From assembly GCF_964204645.1 (NCBI RefSeq), contig NC_134035.1:5394501-5458500 (forward strand): a DNA stretch of 64,000 nucleotides, in the 5' to 3' direction. Positions 54,801 to 64,000 of the stretch are shown piece by piece. Position 1 is the first letter of the stretch. Each line of letters starts with the position of its first letter. The notes beneath the pieces were generated by a model, which was not told the DNA's origin, did not search any database, and saw nothing but the letters and a program-made list of their open reading frames with translations. Origin of the DNA: Tubulanus polymorphus (lineage: Eukaryota; Nemertea; Palaeonemertea; Tubulaniformes; Tubulanidae). The translations under genes were made by a program, and so were the position numbers.

Positions 54801-57005
54801 GAAATCGACAGAAAAGTTCCCAGTTGAAAAACGGTTCGTCCGCTCGATCGAACGATTCGAATCGGACGCTGTCAGGTCGCGGTGGCGCTAGCGGTCGTTC
54901 AGACGATCGAGCGAAAGCGATCGCGAAGAAAAATAGTTACGCCGAGGAGAACGATAACGTTCTGGTGTGTCGTCCGGCAGCGGCTGAGGAACCGTTGAAT
55001 CCGTGGGATCGAATTTACGGCGAGATTCAACGCAATCGGCCCGGTAAGAATTTAAACTTTTTAATTGTTTTGATTTTAGTCTTATCCACACAGTCAGTGA
55101 ATGATGGTTGATTTGTTCTTTTATTGAACACATCAAGCAGTCTGTAGTCTGGACCCATTAACAGATATTCTGCCTGTCATCTGCTGCCTAGTGTCTGGTC
55201 ATCTGGACTCATTTCCGGACTATCTCTGAGACATTTTTTATTGAAAATGAAGAGCCAACACTTAACATTTGAAATTTTATCAGCACACTTTCAGAAACTG
55301 ATCGTCCACACTAACACTTACAGTAGTAAATGTCTGAAGTGGTCAAGTGGTTCTAGTATTTGATGAGCAAAACCGGCAGTTGATGATATAACAGTTTATT
55401 CTGACAGTTTCGAAGTTTTGACTATAAAACTTCACATTAGAGGAATGAAAACAAAACTTTGAAACTGTCAAAATGTATTGTTAAATCATATCATCAACTG
55501 TGGGTTTCTCTCATTAACTCTTGAAATACTGAGATTATTGTCAACCAGTCAAGATGAATTTTGACGAAGTGTCAGTTTTTTGGTGAAATGCGTTTCACAT
55601 TCGTCTTATTTGAATTATACAGTTAAACGGCGTCACGTGGAAGATGAATACGATGATGAGGACGATTATTACGATGAAGAAGATGATTTTATCGACGACG
55701 AAGATGACAACGATAGTTTCATCGACGACGGACCGATCGGTGGTCAGGAGGATATCAGCTCGGTTATCAAACAAATCTTTAAATACGACAAACGAAAGTA
55801 AGAAAAAAATTCTTGTCATTTCATTTCTATTTGATGACATCAATACCTCAGTAAGCTTCAGTTGAACTCAAGTAAATACTTGGGTAAGATGAAAAACGAT
55901 TCTCTAGTTATTTCATTTCTATTTCGACATCCATACCTCGGTTTAAGCTTCAGTTGAACCTTATCATTACGAACTCTGAAAATTTAGAGGCTAGTGATAT
56001 AAATGGAATTATGATTGTCATCATTTTTGTGGTGCTCTAATAGGTTGGCCTGGAAAACTCGGGGAATCAGAAAAAATCAGGAACTCAAAAAAAACCTGGA
56101 AAATTCATGGAATTCAGATAATGCTACTTATTGTACTTACTGCTACTAATTGTCCACTTAGTTCTTTATCAGTACGTGATTCAATGAAAAATGAATTTAA
56201 ACATTTTAAACCTAAAATTTCCTCAAGTTCACTCAAGAAATTTTGTTTAATCACATGGACAAATCAGGGAAAACTCAAAAATTGGGGATTTGTAAATGTG
56301 TGGAAAGTGGTCACCCTGCCTTTGGTCTGGCCCTGTGGTTTTATAGACTGGTTTAAATTTTTATTCGGCAGTTAACTCGATTGGCAACGAATTGAGTTGA
56401 CACCTTGAATTGACACCTTGAATTATACTGGAAAATATTACCAATAAAAAAAAACTGTCCCCTGAATTGTTGTAATCACTTAACTGAATATAATATGGAA
56501 CTGTCTGTTATCTAACAGTTTTTCTGATGCCGAAGCTCTCTGTATATCAGGACCTGTCTGTCTGTAAAATCTTTGTTGATGGATAAGTGAAATATCTACT
56601 CTTTAATTTCAGATATCGCGACGAAGATGAAGATCTGAGTTGTATGGAAGCGAGTTTTGCTCAGCAAATGAAGGAAGAAGCTAGGAGGTTTGTATTACAC
56701 TTAAACTTTATCAACTCGGATAAGTAATACACAACTTAAATCATCTCTTTTTGAGTCGCGATTTATATTTGCCAAACGTAATTCGTCATTTGGATAAGTT
56801 ACCACAGTTCTCAGAGTGATGAGTTATCAGACGTCGACTGAACGATAAATTTTCATGAAATCGCGGTTCACTTATAACGTATGATGACTTTTATTTCAGT
56901 GCTCGACTCGGGCGGGAGGAGGATCTCGAAGACATTCGTCGCGAAGAAGAGGAATTGAAGAGACGAAAAATGTTACTCATGAAAAAGAAGATGAAGACTA
57001 AATGA
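51851..57005 (+). CDS. SPTY2D1: SPT2 histone chaperone (SPTY2D1)
   Basis: Chromatin protein that binds H3-H4 through its C-terminal domain and prevents loss of histones during transcription. Six exons: 51851-51916, 52324-52474, 53442-55043, 55623-55797, 56613-56687, 56900-57005, giving 724 residues with closing phases. Exon 1: MDKMDFSLLLTLAQGN, where either Met could initiate. Exons 2-3: the conserved basic N-terminal region (SLLEKKKQEEKAARKRR, then NMIGGIPV), LSFDDLMKMAQ and RPMTQDEKEHWLRKQ, followed by a long Ser/Asn/Arg-rich disordered stretch. Exons 4-6 form the SPT2 domain: acidic DDEDDYYDEEDDFIDD, QEDISSVIKQIFKYDKRKYR, MEASFAQQMKEEARRSARLG and EEDLEDIRREEEELKRRK. This end aligns with vertebrate SPTY2D1 and defines the family. 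The middle 350 residues are low complexity and poorly conserved. Confidence 0.95.
53168..53332. mobile_element. MITE-like element, 'AACCCGCTTAATTCG' ends
   Basis: Left 'ggaacccgcttaattcgaa' and right 'ccggattaagcgggttt' are inverted, with 'ccggatta' units inside. Similar 'cttaattcgga' units occur at 9945-10110. In SPTY2D1 intron 2. Confidence 0.7.
55044..55622 (+). other. SPTY2D1 intron 3, repeat-filled
   Basis: Carries a relative of the 46.6-kb repeat (about 55190-55325) and a second copy of the GTTGATGATATAAC MITE-like element (about 55373-55508, inverted ends 'cagttgatgatataac' and 'tcatatcatcaactgtggg'). Confidence 0.65.
56043..56319. mobile_element. GGTGGCCAC-family repeat copy in SPTY2D1 intron 4
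   Basis: Left 'ggttggcctggaaaactcgggg' and right 'aagtggtcaccctgcc' form diverged inverted ends. The interior has 'aatcagg' and 'ggaaaattca' blocks. Related copies: 3392-3594, about 28674-28830, about 48705-48965. Confidence 0.6.
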
Positions 57006-58565
57006 TGAACCGATGAATAGAACAATTTTTCCGATGATATTTGATTTGCCATTGAGGATCAAACGTAGCCCTTGGAGTAATCATTTGTCTTGAATGATTA
57101 CTCCAAGCGTAGCCTAAATAAACTATTCCTTGATGCTAATTATATTCCTTATTAACTAATTTGATTGGAAATATTTCTTGATTTTGAGGGATGTTTTCTC
57201 GGAGAATAACTTTGATTCCTATAAGTCTATCTACTCTTGCTAAGTTGGTTGGAGAATTTTAAGTCGAGGGGCGTATTTAGTAGTTTGATTAAAAAATCTA
57301 TTCCATAGTTAATAGGTAAATAACTTTTAATTGATAGGTAAATTACTTAACGTAATCATTTTTTGTGTGTTTCTTGTATTAATGGGGTGTGGCTCGTATT
57401 AAGATAATTACCAAATCACTGTAGAAACTGTCGACTCTGCTTTATTTGGTACTAGTCCTTACATATGTACGAATATATGTATATGTGTGTGTATATTTTA
57501 TTCCTAAAACTATATATCGCGTGAATGCAGCACAAAATCATAGAATATAAGCATAGATATTTCAATGTTTTGCCAAAATATGATGCACTGAATATGTGGA
57601 ATGATATTTATAAATTTTGAATAAATGGCGGATACTTGTATTATTTCTATGCCCTATAAAAAATGTGGTGGCCATCCTGGTCGGGTGCTTGGAACATTTT
57701 CCGTTTCAAGCATTTCTAAGCAGCATTTAAACTTGTGTCTCATCGCAGTTGTTAAAAACAATCGTTGATAATTTATTAAGAAAGAAAGAAATCGTGACTC
57801 CTATTTAGGTCAACAAATAAATGTACGACTTACTATAATTGATAAAACGTTAAAAGTTGAAATTTTTTTGTACGTATTTCTCAATTCTGAGGAAACATAC
57901 GTTGGATCAGGACTGGTGTGTGAATCTGGCAAAAAATTAGGATACCTTCAGTCAGGCCAACTGTGGTGGGGTTTTGTAGTTGGGGACTTGTGTGGCAGCC
58001 TAAGATCTTGCAGGAGTGGTAGTAGTCTGAATACCAGTCGTTGTTACGGTTCCGTTGTTTCAGGAACAACGCTAGGTACTAATAGGCTATGTCTATTTAT
58101 TAATGGATGAGACCTGTTTTTCTGGGATATTTTACTTACTTTTTGGGGTACATACCTCATTTATGTCTTAACAGAATGCCAAAAATCGCGGACAACAACT
58201 GAATATCCGATATATTTCCAGTTCTGTACCAATTAGATGGATTGGCAAAAAGACTCCTTAATTAGACTAGAGTGGTAGAAGATTACGACGATGTCCAGTG
58301 AACTCAAGTTGGTGAAAACTACGAACCAGGCCAGCCAAATAATCGAAGCCACTAAAACCTGACATCATTCCGTCGAATTTAACTAAATTGGAGAACCGGG
58401 CCGAATACTTGATCATCGATGATCTGTTACATAAACCATATCCATGTTTTTAATAATCTGTCCGCGTTTTTATTCCGTTGCCGAATCCGTGTATTATTGT
58501 GTACCGGGTATATATTCTTCAAAACAAATTTACATATATAGAAATACCGCTTAAAAACCCATAAA
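57006..58565. other. Spacer: SPTY2D1 3' UTR and NOSIP promoter
   Basis: AATAAA at 57117-57122 is the likely SPTY2D1 poly(A) signal, preceded by a perfect hairpin (57071-57107). 57465-57500 is an AT/GT microsatellite. 57860-58110 is repeat sequence sharing about 25 bases with 47.8 kb. NOSIP's 5' UTR should start within 58.4-58.56 kb. No further gene seen. Confidence 0.6.
57071..57107 (+). promoter_or_regulatory. Perfect 15-bp hairpin just before the SPTY2D1 poly(A) signal
   Basis: CTTGGAGTAATCATT, a 7-base loop, then AATGATTACTCCAAG. CGTAGCC lies directly on both sides (57064-57070 and 57108-57114). AATAAA starts ten bases after the stem. Confidence 0.8.
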
Positions 58566-61500
58566 ATGACTCGTCATCAACGGAATAGCACGGCTGGATC
58601 AGTTTATACGTATCACGAGAGAAAGAAAGATGCTAAACAGTCCGGATACGGCTCCGATAATATCAGATTCGGCAAAGATTCCATGAAAGTAAGCAATCAA
58701 TTCAACCAAATTAAATTTTATTCCTAAAATTTCCCATTAAAAATTGTGGCGTGTAATTGATTTGTTGTATTTCAGGAGTTTGACTGCTGTTGTTTGACGT
58801 TACAGCCTTGCAGGAATCCTGTTATTACGTATGTATGATTGACAGATTCTACTACAATTTGCCAAGACTTAAGTCTTACTCATAAAACTTTAATCAATGT
58901 ACGTTAATATAATCTTTTAGATGATTTCTTCTAATTTTAACTTCAAGAAAGTGTTTAAGGTCTTGATTTGGTGCTCAAATCTGACGCAAAAAATGTCCTC
59001 CTTTAAGAGGTTATGGTTATGGAATGAAAATAAAATTGGCATTTTCTTGTACCACTTTATGATGCTTTGAAGCCGAGGAACCATGCATGTATTGTGCATA
59101 TTCTATTTAAATGCAGACCCGAAGGATTCCTGTTCGACAAAGAAGCTCTCATCGAATATATTCTACAACAGAAAAAAGACATCGCACGAAAATTGAAAGA
59201 ATACGAAAAACAGAAGAAAAAAGAACAGGTTAAAAATTCTTTGTTGGTTTTTGTGACCGCGGGATGTAATTAGATACTCATACGTTAGAAAGTCATTCGA
59301 CGTATCGACACGATTCATCCCTAAATCAAACGACAACGCTCGCTGTGTTTTCTGATGACTGCGATTGACTCGAGATCAAGCATCGCGGACAGATACGAAA
59401 CATACATTCTCCATTGTGGCCTCATTCGAATAATCGCTTTGAAATAAATGTTATAATCAAACCTTTTTGAGAGTATTTTCTGCTCTTTTTTACGAAGTCA
59501 CTACTCGCAAAAATATCTTGATACACTTAACTCTCAAAATCAGATTCAATTCCACCGATGAAGAGTTACAGCTACCCTTAAATTTGTTGATAGTATTGTG
59601 ACCGCGGGATGTGATCAGATACTCGTACGTTAGAAAGTCATTCAACGTATCGACACGATTCATCCCTAAATCAAACGACAACGCTCGCTGTGTTTTCTGA
59701 TGACTGCGATTGACTCGAGACCAAGCATCGCGGACAGATACGAAACATACATTCAATTTAGGATTAGGGAACTGCACTTGAGATATATCTGTGAAAAAAC
59801 TATCCGTAAGTTTAGATGGTATTTCGTTCTCGTTTCAGTCGGATGAAAAGGAATTGTTCGCTAAAGAACGTCAAAGTAAAGTAGAGAAATTCGTCGAGAA
59901 GGAGAGCAGTATTATCAGTCGCCCGCACGATGCCTTCAAGAGTAAAGGTAATTTGTTTTCTTCTGAGACCATGTTGTGACGATGATATGAAACTGCAGGG
60001 CTGGATTTAGGGGGGTGGTCTCGGACGTCTGAACCCCTGCCTTCCCATTGAGGTTGCCTTTTTCGTCTAGTCGAAGATCATTAAAACCTGCTAGTTCTTC
60101 AAAAATATCTGATAACAAGGGTGGGAACTGCTAGTAGCCTATGAAAGCGTTGCTCTATCCGAGAAATGCCTTTTATTTTCTTTTGGACCCTGGCTTTCCA
60201 AATTTCCAAGATCGGCCCCTGGATTGCGCGCTTAAAACGAAAACTGATGTGTATAAGAACACTTGCTGATTAATTATATTTTTTGTAGACACAGCAGGTG
60301 AAGGAACCAGTAAACAAACTGCTGCTGCTGCGTCGGTCAGTAATATGGTTAATGGTAAAGATAAAGCGTTACCCAGTTTTTGGATTCCTACTTTAACGCC
60401 GCAATCGAAGCCGACACTCGTCCAAAAACCGGTAACTTCTCTTCCTTAGCTCATGCGCTTCATAGTTCTGTAGGTGAGGGGCTGGTTGCTGAAAAGTTGG
60501 TGAAAGATAGATGACGGATAAAATACCATAGTAGCAATGCAAGTTCGATTGTCACTATGTCAACTTTTCACTGGTTAACTCTAACCAACTTTTGAGCCAC
60601 TTCAGTCCGGAACTTTATCTGATAGATCGCTGTTATGACGATCAGTTGATCTATGCTTTTCCAGGATGAGAAAGTTCGATGTCCGATGAGTGGAAAAGTG
60701 TTGAAGATGAAAGATCTGACTCCTATCGAATTCACACTCGCCAAAGACGGAGACAAAAGATCATTAATCACTAAAGACGTAAGTAGATAAAATGTGTCAC
60801 CAAAATCCGAGGTCAGTTCCCCGTGCTCCTGTCCCCCCCCCCTGTTGAGTAAGACATTGTTGCTGTTAATTTCTAGTTGCGTTATGTTTGCCCGGTTACG
60901 AATGACGCTCTCGGAAATTCGGTGCCCTGCGCAGCTTTAAAAACGTCGTAAGTTAAATTCGATCCTTCTATCGTTTTTAATCCTTTGATAATTTGCATAA
61001 GATTGTCGATCCGCTATATGTTGTCAAATTCGATAAAATCTATTCTTTGTTTCCAGCGGTAAAGTTGTGACAATGGAATGCGTGGAGAAACTGATTAAGA
61101 AAGACATGTTAGATCCGTTTAACAGCAAGAAAATGACCGATAAAGATATAATTCCACTTCAACGAGTAAATATTGATTTGCTCCAGTTCCACAGTCGGAT
61201 GCTCAGCCTCCTCATCAGGGATCATCCATTCATTACGTACACAAAAATTTCCGAAAATTTAGACCCCCTTCCTCCCCAGCCTAACACTCACGCGTATGCT
61301 CAAGTTTACCCTCCCCATGCGTAGGTACTTCCTCCACATCTGCAGGCCACCAGCCCAATTTCAACACGCTCAACCCCATATACATTTCATGATGAGCAAC
61401 AAGAATGAAGATTCAATTCAGACATATTGATTAGCCCTACTTAACGACTTATAGAAATGAAAATAAACCTCCGATTAATGAAATGGATTAATATTAGGTA

Positions 61501-62159
61501 AAAATTTAGGTAGAAAAATATTTGGGTAATTTTTTGGTTGGGTAGAAACTTGGGTAGAAATATTTAGGTAATTTTTTACCTAATAAATGGTGGATAAAAA
61601 ACGGATATAAATTCTATATTTATAAGGCTTTTTACCGGTACTTAAAAAGCCTGAGCATGTTGATAATTATGTAAGGATGAGTCCACTATGTAGAAAAAGG
61701 GTGGTAGACAACAAAGACAAGATAGATTCATGTGATAAAATTAACATCATTTGTACAAAATTGTTGACAATTTAATAAGACCCCTCCCTCCTCTGGCTTA
61801 TGATGTAATAAATGGATGACCCCTCACTAACTCTTAAATGATAATGATTTATTTCTCGAAAGCTTTTGGTGTTAAAACAACCTCAGAGCAATCTAAACCA
61901 AACCAGATCAAAATAACACAATTAGTAGAACTAAAATCAGTCATAGAATTGTCTAGATATAAAAAAACAATTCAGTTGATTTTTGGCCTTGACCTCAGCA
62001 CTTAGTTTGTCAAAAAATTACAAGGTTTAATGAAAATACTTTATAAAATTGATATTTGAATGTGGTATGTATTTGTTTCTATTTAAGGGTGCTACAGGGT
62101 TTGCCGGATCTGGACTGAAACTAGAGGCTAAGAAAGATCGACCAACACTGCAGGCTTAG
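58566..62159 (+). CDS. NOSIP: NOSIP, U-box E3 ubiquitin ligase and spliceosome-associated protein
   Basis: Nitric-oxide-synthase-interacting protein: a RING/U-box-type E3 ligase and component of the catalytic spliceosome. Nine exons: 58566-58688, 58776-58828, 59117-59228, 59839-59947, 60289-60431, 60665-60778, 60877-60947, 61057-61165, 62088-62159, giving exactly 301 residues, the length I recall for human NOSIP. It starts MTRHQRNSTAGSVYTYHERK. The split U-box is visible as FDCCCLTLQPCRNPVIT with the helix DKEALIEYILQQKKDIARKL, and as RCPMSGKVLKMKDLTPIEF and YVCPVTNDALGNSVPCA. Conserved blocks between and after are FVEKESSIISRPHDAF, LPSFWIPTLTP, TMECVEKLIKKDMLDPF and IIPLQRGATGFAGSG. Every junction is in phase. 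Introns 3 and 5 carry repeats. Confidence 0.97.
59247..59756 (+). repeat. Direct duplication of about 160 bp in NOSIP intron 3
   Basis: Copy 1 (about 59249-59411) and copy 2 (about 59597-59756) share 'tgtgaccgcgggatgt', 'cgttagaaagtcatt' and 'gtgttttctgatgactgcg', and end in 'acgaaacatacatt', with only a few differences. About 185 bases of unrelated sequence separate them. Confidence 0.9.
60478..60606. mobile_element. MITE-like element, GGGGCCAGTTGCTCAAA family (copy 2)
   Basis: In NOSIP intron 5. 'ggggctggttgctgaaaagt' left, 'ctaaccaacttttgagccac' right. The central 'aataccatagtagcaatg' and 'attgtcactatgtcaac' match the copy at 46451-46582. Confidence 0.8.
61166..62087 (+). other. NOSIP intron 8
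   Basis: No exon seen. Contains short tandem 'gggtagaaatatttaggtaatttttt' repeats at about 61495-61590. The open frame running on from exon 8 (to 61324) is intron read-through. Confidence 0.6.
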
Positions 62160-62416
62160 TAGATTCATGGCTGGCATAACAGAGCTGAAAACCCTTCAAA
62201 GAGTCGGAAGATCAGAATTCTGATGGAGGTCAACATGGCAAATTTGCAGCCCTGAAAAGTTGAGGTCAACACATTTTGATAAATTGCAAATTTGTATTTT
62301 GATTATTGTAAATTATGTACATAGATTTCACGGACACCAGCGATGTATTTTAGATTATATGAATTAAAGATTTGTTAATAGTATTGTTGTTGTAAATGCT
62401 TTTATTGTAAAATGTA

Positions 62417-62422
62417 AATAAA
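62417..62422 (+). promoter_or_regulatory. Likely NOSIP poly(A) signal (AATAAA)
   Basis: AATAAA 258 bases after the stop. An ATTAAA-type signal at about 62362 is an alternative. Confidence 0.5.
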
Positions 62423-62628
62423 TGTACATATCTGATGTCGGAAAATTTAAAGTTGTTGACATTTTTTCGATAAAGTATGTTTTTGATGGATTTTTAGTTT
62501 GAGGAATGAGTTTCGGATCTGGGCCGCGAAAGGATTATGGATAAATCCTAGTAAAATTTGACTTTAAACTTCCAAGAAGGAAGTTCCTGGCCCGAATAGG
62601 ATCTTTTGCCTGATAAAACTACCGTCCG

Positions 62629-63177
62629 ATGCTGCCATCTACTGCCCTTGCGTGGAACTACGCAAAAAATAAGAAGATGGATTTAGCTGAAGAAACTGGA
62701 TGGCAACCGCATTTAGCGGGTTTATTGAATAGATTGAAGCGTACAGGAGATTACCACGAGTTCAGGGCGATTGAAACCGACTCCAGAAGAGTTTTATTTT
62801 GCGCTCAAAAAAACTACCTTCGGTGAGTATCAATTCAATTCAATGTAGTTTATATTGCGAGCTATAAACGTGGACTGAGTTTACACAGACAGAAAACAAC
62901 GTTCTTTTCTACGAAGTCTCAGTTGAAATGAACGCGTAGTTCGATAGGAAACAATTGTGTGGATGTTGGTTTTTATTTCTGAAGGGGTTTTTACAAATGA
63001 CATGCGCCTAAAAAGCTGGAGGATGGCTCAACAGAGTCAAAAGTAGACAGAAAACTCAGACAACTGGTTCTCCTTCAGCAGTTCAGTTTGTGGAGCGATT
63101 TAATTTCTCAAAAGCCGTGTTTTTTCAGATGCGATCAAACAAACTGTACGCTGCATGTGCTTGTAGTAAATAAGTAA
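62629..63177 (+). CDS. Small spliced ORF upstream of MTG2 (80 codons), function unknown
   Basis: Two exons, 62629-62822 and 63129-63177, joined by a clean GTGAGT donor and TTTTTCAG acceptor, give an 80-residue protein. A second in-frame Met at 62677 has a much better start context (AAGATGG) and would give 64 residues beginning [16 protein letters not shown]. Other visible parts are [20 protein letters not shown] and a C-terminal [15 protein letters not shown]. The TAA stop (63175-63177) is one base before the first MTG2 ATG, so both ORFs should lie on one mRNA. It may be a translated micropeptide, a long regulatory uORF, or a 5' UTR exon with a chance frame. I recognise no family. Confidence 0.5.
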
Positions 63178-63178
63178 G

Positions 63179-64000
63179 ATGATGCGATATGTACAAATTG
63201 CAGCGTGTAGTAGGTGGTGCCACTCTACCGCTAGGATTTCAGCTGTGCGGAGATGCTCTTCATCTTCGACCACTGGTCGTCGACCGATCGACCCGTCGCT
63301 GCTGTCGACGGTTAAACCGCTGAAACCAACGAAATCGAAATCGAGCACCGACACGAAAAAACACTTCGTCGATTACCGGGTCGTGAATTTCGTCGGCGGC
63401 AATGGAGGCGACGGATGTTCGGCTTTCAGTAGCTACGCCGGTAAAGAGTGGGCGGGGCCTGATGGCGGGGATGGGGGAAACGGAGGTCACGTGATACTCG
63501 CCGTCAATCACAACGTGAAGAGTTTGAATCATTTAACTGGTTTGATACGCGCGAAAAACGGTGATAAAGGTCGTTCGAAATGTTGCCACGGAAAAAATGC
63601 CGATCACGAATACGTCGAAGTTCCGCTGGGAACGATCGTCAAACTGGCCGAAACTTACGAAACGATCGCCGATCTCGAGGCGTCAGACTCAGTTTATGTG
63701 GCTGCCCGTGGTGGCGCTGGTGGTAAGGGTAATCATTTCTTCCTAACGAACGAGAATCGAGCGCCTGTTATCGCGGAGCTCGGCGGGATCGGCGAGAGCA
63801 GACGGCTCGTCGTCGAGTTAAAAACAATCGCCGACGCCGGATTGGTCGGTTTCCCGAACGCCGGCAAATCGACGTTACTGCGAGCGATTTCTCGAGCGCG
63901 GCCGAAAGTCGCCGCGTACCCGTTCACGACCTTGAAACCGCACGTCGGGGTCATCGAGTACGAGGATTACGAGCAGGTCGCCGTCGCCGATATACCCGGA
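63179..64000 (+). CDS. MTG2: Mitochondrial ribosome-associated Obg GTPase MTG2/GTPBP5 (partial, cut by window end)
   Basis: Obg-family GTPase needed for mitochondrial large-subunit ribosome assembly. 274 codons are visible in one open exon that runs off the window. [20 protein letters not shown] is Arg-rich with no acidic residues, as expected for a mitochondrial import signal. The Gly-rich Obg fold follows ([51 protein letters not shown]). The G domain begins with the P-loop GFPNAGKST, then [10 protein letters not shown] (switch/G2) and ADIPG (G3), where the window ends. The adjacent in-frame ATGs at 63179 and 63182 are both possible starts. The long Gly-rich domain and mitochondrial leader favour MTG2 over GTPBP10. 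Confidence 0.92.
   Translation, partial: MMRYVQIAACSRWCHSTARISAVRRCSSSSTTGRRPIDPSLLSTVKPLKPTKSKSSTDTKKHFVDYRVVNFVGGNGGDGCSAFSSYAGKEWAGPDGGDGGNGGHVILAVNHNVKSLNHLTGLIRAKNGDKGRSKCCHGKNADHEYVEVPLGTIVKLAETYETIADLEASDSVYVAARGGAGGKGNHFFLTNENRAPVIAELGGIGESRRLVVELKTIADAGLVGFPNAGKSTLLRAISRARPKVAAYPFTTLKPHVGVIEYEDYEQVAVADIPG

Noticed and set aside
57868-58110. 80-codon plus-strand ORF rich in Gly/Ser
   Set aside because: Part of a dispersed repeat shared with 47.8 kb; no splice context or domain.
1-64000. tRNA or rRNA genes
   Set aside because: Looked for by eye; no A/B box pair with a cloverleaf or rRNA-like stretch recognised. A tRNAscan-SE run would settle it.

Overview
This is a eukaryotic nuclear window. 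Coding exons are GC-richer and rich in CGN and TCG codons. Introns and spacers are AT-rich, splice sites are GT-AG, and short inverted-repeat elements are very common. The orthologue set (KIF17, INTU, WDR45, PIGV, a ZIP8/14-type transporter, SPTY2D1, NOSIP, MTG2, an MS4A-like protein) is that of a bilaterian animal. Gene density, MITE load and a retained 5-hydroxyisourate hydrolase fit a marine invertebrate, perhaps a spiralian such as a mollusc or brachiopod. That placement is an inference; no lineage marker was tested.

Layout. 1-3.9 kb: motor half of KIF17 (minus, cut by the window start). 6.1-8.8 kb: INTU (plus, one coding exon). 11.0-13.5 kb: intronless ankyrin/SOCS-box protein (minus). 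15.6-16.3 kb: unknown four-TM protein (minus). 16.9-18.2 kb: HIU hydrolase (minus, 4 exons). 19.2-23.1 kb: WDR45/WIPI4 (minus, 10 exons), head to head with PIGV (plus, 23.3-25.6 kb, 3 exons). 28.4-36.9 kb: SLC39 ZIP8/14-like transporter (minus, 9 exons). 39.6-49.3 kb: 11-exon plus-strand gene joining an RPA70N-like domain, three TQT motifs, a Cys-module array and a C-terminal MYND finger. 50.3-51.2 kb: MS4A-like protein (minus). 51.9-57.0 kb: SPTY2D1 (plus, 6 exons). 58.6-62.2 kb: NOSIP (plus, 9 exons). 62.6-64.0 kb: an 80-codon spliced ORF ending one base before the MTG2 start codon (plus, cut by the window end).

The exon models were built by hand from homology, splice signals and reading phase. 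In every multi-exon model the phases close exactly, and several protein lengths match what I recall for the human orthologues (NOSIP 301, PIGV 488 against about 493, WDR45 350 against about 360). The genes are mostly unrelated housekeeping genes. KIF17 and INTU, both ciliary, lie divergently about 2.1 kb apart.

The best candidate for something undescribed is the RPA70N / TQT / Cys-module / MYND gene. Next are the possible dicistronic ORF ahead of MTG2 and the HIU hydrolase with an N-terminal hydrophobic segment. The non-coding DNA holds at least six MITE-like families, two large foldback or long-TIR elements, an interstitial TTAGGG tract inside a palindrome, a roughly 50-bp minisatellite and a decayed non-LTR retrotransposon tail.
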